A DNA stretch of 64,000 nucleotides, taken from Burkholderia cepacia. Lineage in GTDB: Bacteria > Pseudomonadota > Gammaproteobacteria > Burkholderiales > Burkholderiaceae. The notes beneath the pieces are model-generated. The model had not been told where the DNA came from and made no database searches. It was given only the letters and a program-made list of their open reading frames with translations. This document shows positions 63,779 to 64,000 of the stretch, piece by piece. The stretch spans positions 62,001 through 126,000 of the forward strand of contig NZ_CP073639.1 in assembly GCF_029962485.1 (NCBI RefSeq), in the 5' to 3' direction. The position numbers and the translations under genes were made by a program. Each line of letters opens with the position of its first letter. The first letter of the stretch is position 1.

Positions 63779-64000
63779 ATGGGTGCACTGACGGTCAGGC
63801 AAATCGAAGCTGCGAAGGCGACCGGAAAGCGGTATTTCCTGTCGGATGGGCGTGGACTGTTCCTGCGCGTCGGCCCGGCCGGTGGGAGGACCGGGTTTGT
63901 TCGCGTCAGTATCAATGGCAAGCAACGCGATAAGCCGCTCGGCAAGACGTGGGTGCGCTCGACAACCGATGCGCAGTTATCGCTAGAGGATGCGCGCGCA
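63779..64000 (+). CDS. Tyrosine recombinase/integrase, N-terminal part
   Basis: An open frame from the ATG at 63779 runs 74 codons to the window edge without a stop. It reads as the N-terminal arm-DNA-binding domain (DUF4102) of P4-type integrases: an ALTVRQIEAAKATGK start, YFLSDGRGLFLRV, then VRVSINGKQRDKPLGK and the LSLEDARA end. GGAGGG is 5 bases upstream. The catalytic domain must lie beyond the window. This marks the probable left edge of an integrated element. Confidence 0.82.
   Translation, partial: MGALTVRQIEAAKATGKRYFLSDGRGLFLRVGPAGGRTGFVRVSINGKQRDKPLGKTWVRSTTDAQLSLEDARA

Overview
The window is high-GC DNA (GC strongly favoured at third codon positions) from a betaproteobacterium. 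The 16S gene, the 16S-tRNA-Ile-tRNA-Ala-23S-5S order and the protein sequences all point to Burkholderia, most likely the B. cepacia complex. It carries what looks like a second, stand-alone glycine cleavage operon and several catabolic clusters. From general knowledge of the genus this suggests a secondary chromosome, but that is inference.

Layout. 1-5.1 kb: a lipoprotein gamma-glutamyltransferase, an Ala/Gly-rich secreted protein, a small lipoprotein, a frameshifted pseudogene and a CbrC-like protein. 5.2-11.9 kb: an SbcCD-like metallophosphoesterase/AAA ATPase pair, a MESH1-like HD hydrolase, a DUF429 protein and an acidic hypothetical protein. 11.9-17.85 kb: an unexplained intrinsic terminator, two rrn promoters, a complete rRNA operon and its terminator. 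17.9-19.4 kb (minus): an ECF sigma factor operon with a membrane protein, a ferredoxin and a truncated O-methyltransferase. 19.7-22.7 kb: a chemoreceptor, a SnoaL-like protein and a membrane protein. 23-27.6 kb: an amine-catabolism set (aldehyde dehydrogenase, class III aminotransferase, NCS1 permease). 27.7-32.7 kb: an AraC regulator divergent from an acyl-CoA ligase/SDR/thiolase operon, plus an unreported 48-codon ORF behind the AraC gene.

32.8-39.97 kb (minus): a promoter and tandem glycine riboswitch followed by gcvH-gcvP-glyA-gcvT-lipA, a self-contained glycine-to-one-carbon module. 40.1-47.2 kb: a LysR regulator divergent from ureohydrolase, aldehyde dehydrogenase, NCS1 permease and GMC oxidoreductase genes. 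This fits oxidation and urea removal from a guanidino compound. 47.3-58.9 kb: a RutR-like TetR regulator divergent from the reductive pyrimidine pathway (ureidopropionase-type hydrolase, preT, preA, NCS1 permease, dihydropyrimidinase), then nucleoside uptake and salvage (nupC, deoA, cdd). Together these take nucleosides to free base and then to beta-amino acids. 58.9-63.5 kb (minus): a Rieske oxygenase and an exported methionine-sulfoxide repair operon (msrB, DipZ-type thiol-disulfide protein, msrA). The window ends inside the 5' end of an integrase gene, so a genomic island probably begins here.

Most genes are well-known families. The less-explained material is the small ORF and tandem repeat behind the AraC gene, the orphan terminator before rrn, the guanidino-type cluster, the operator-like dyads and the integrase edge.
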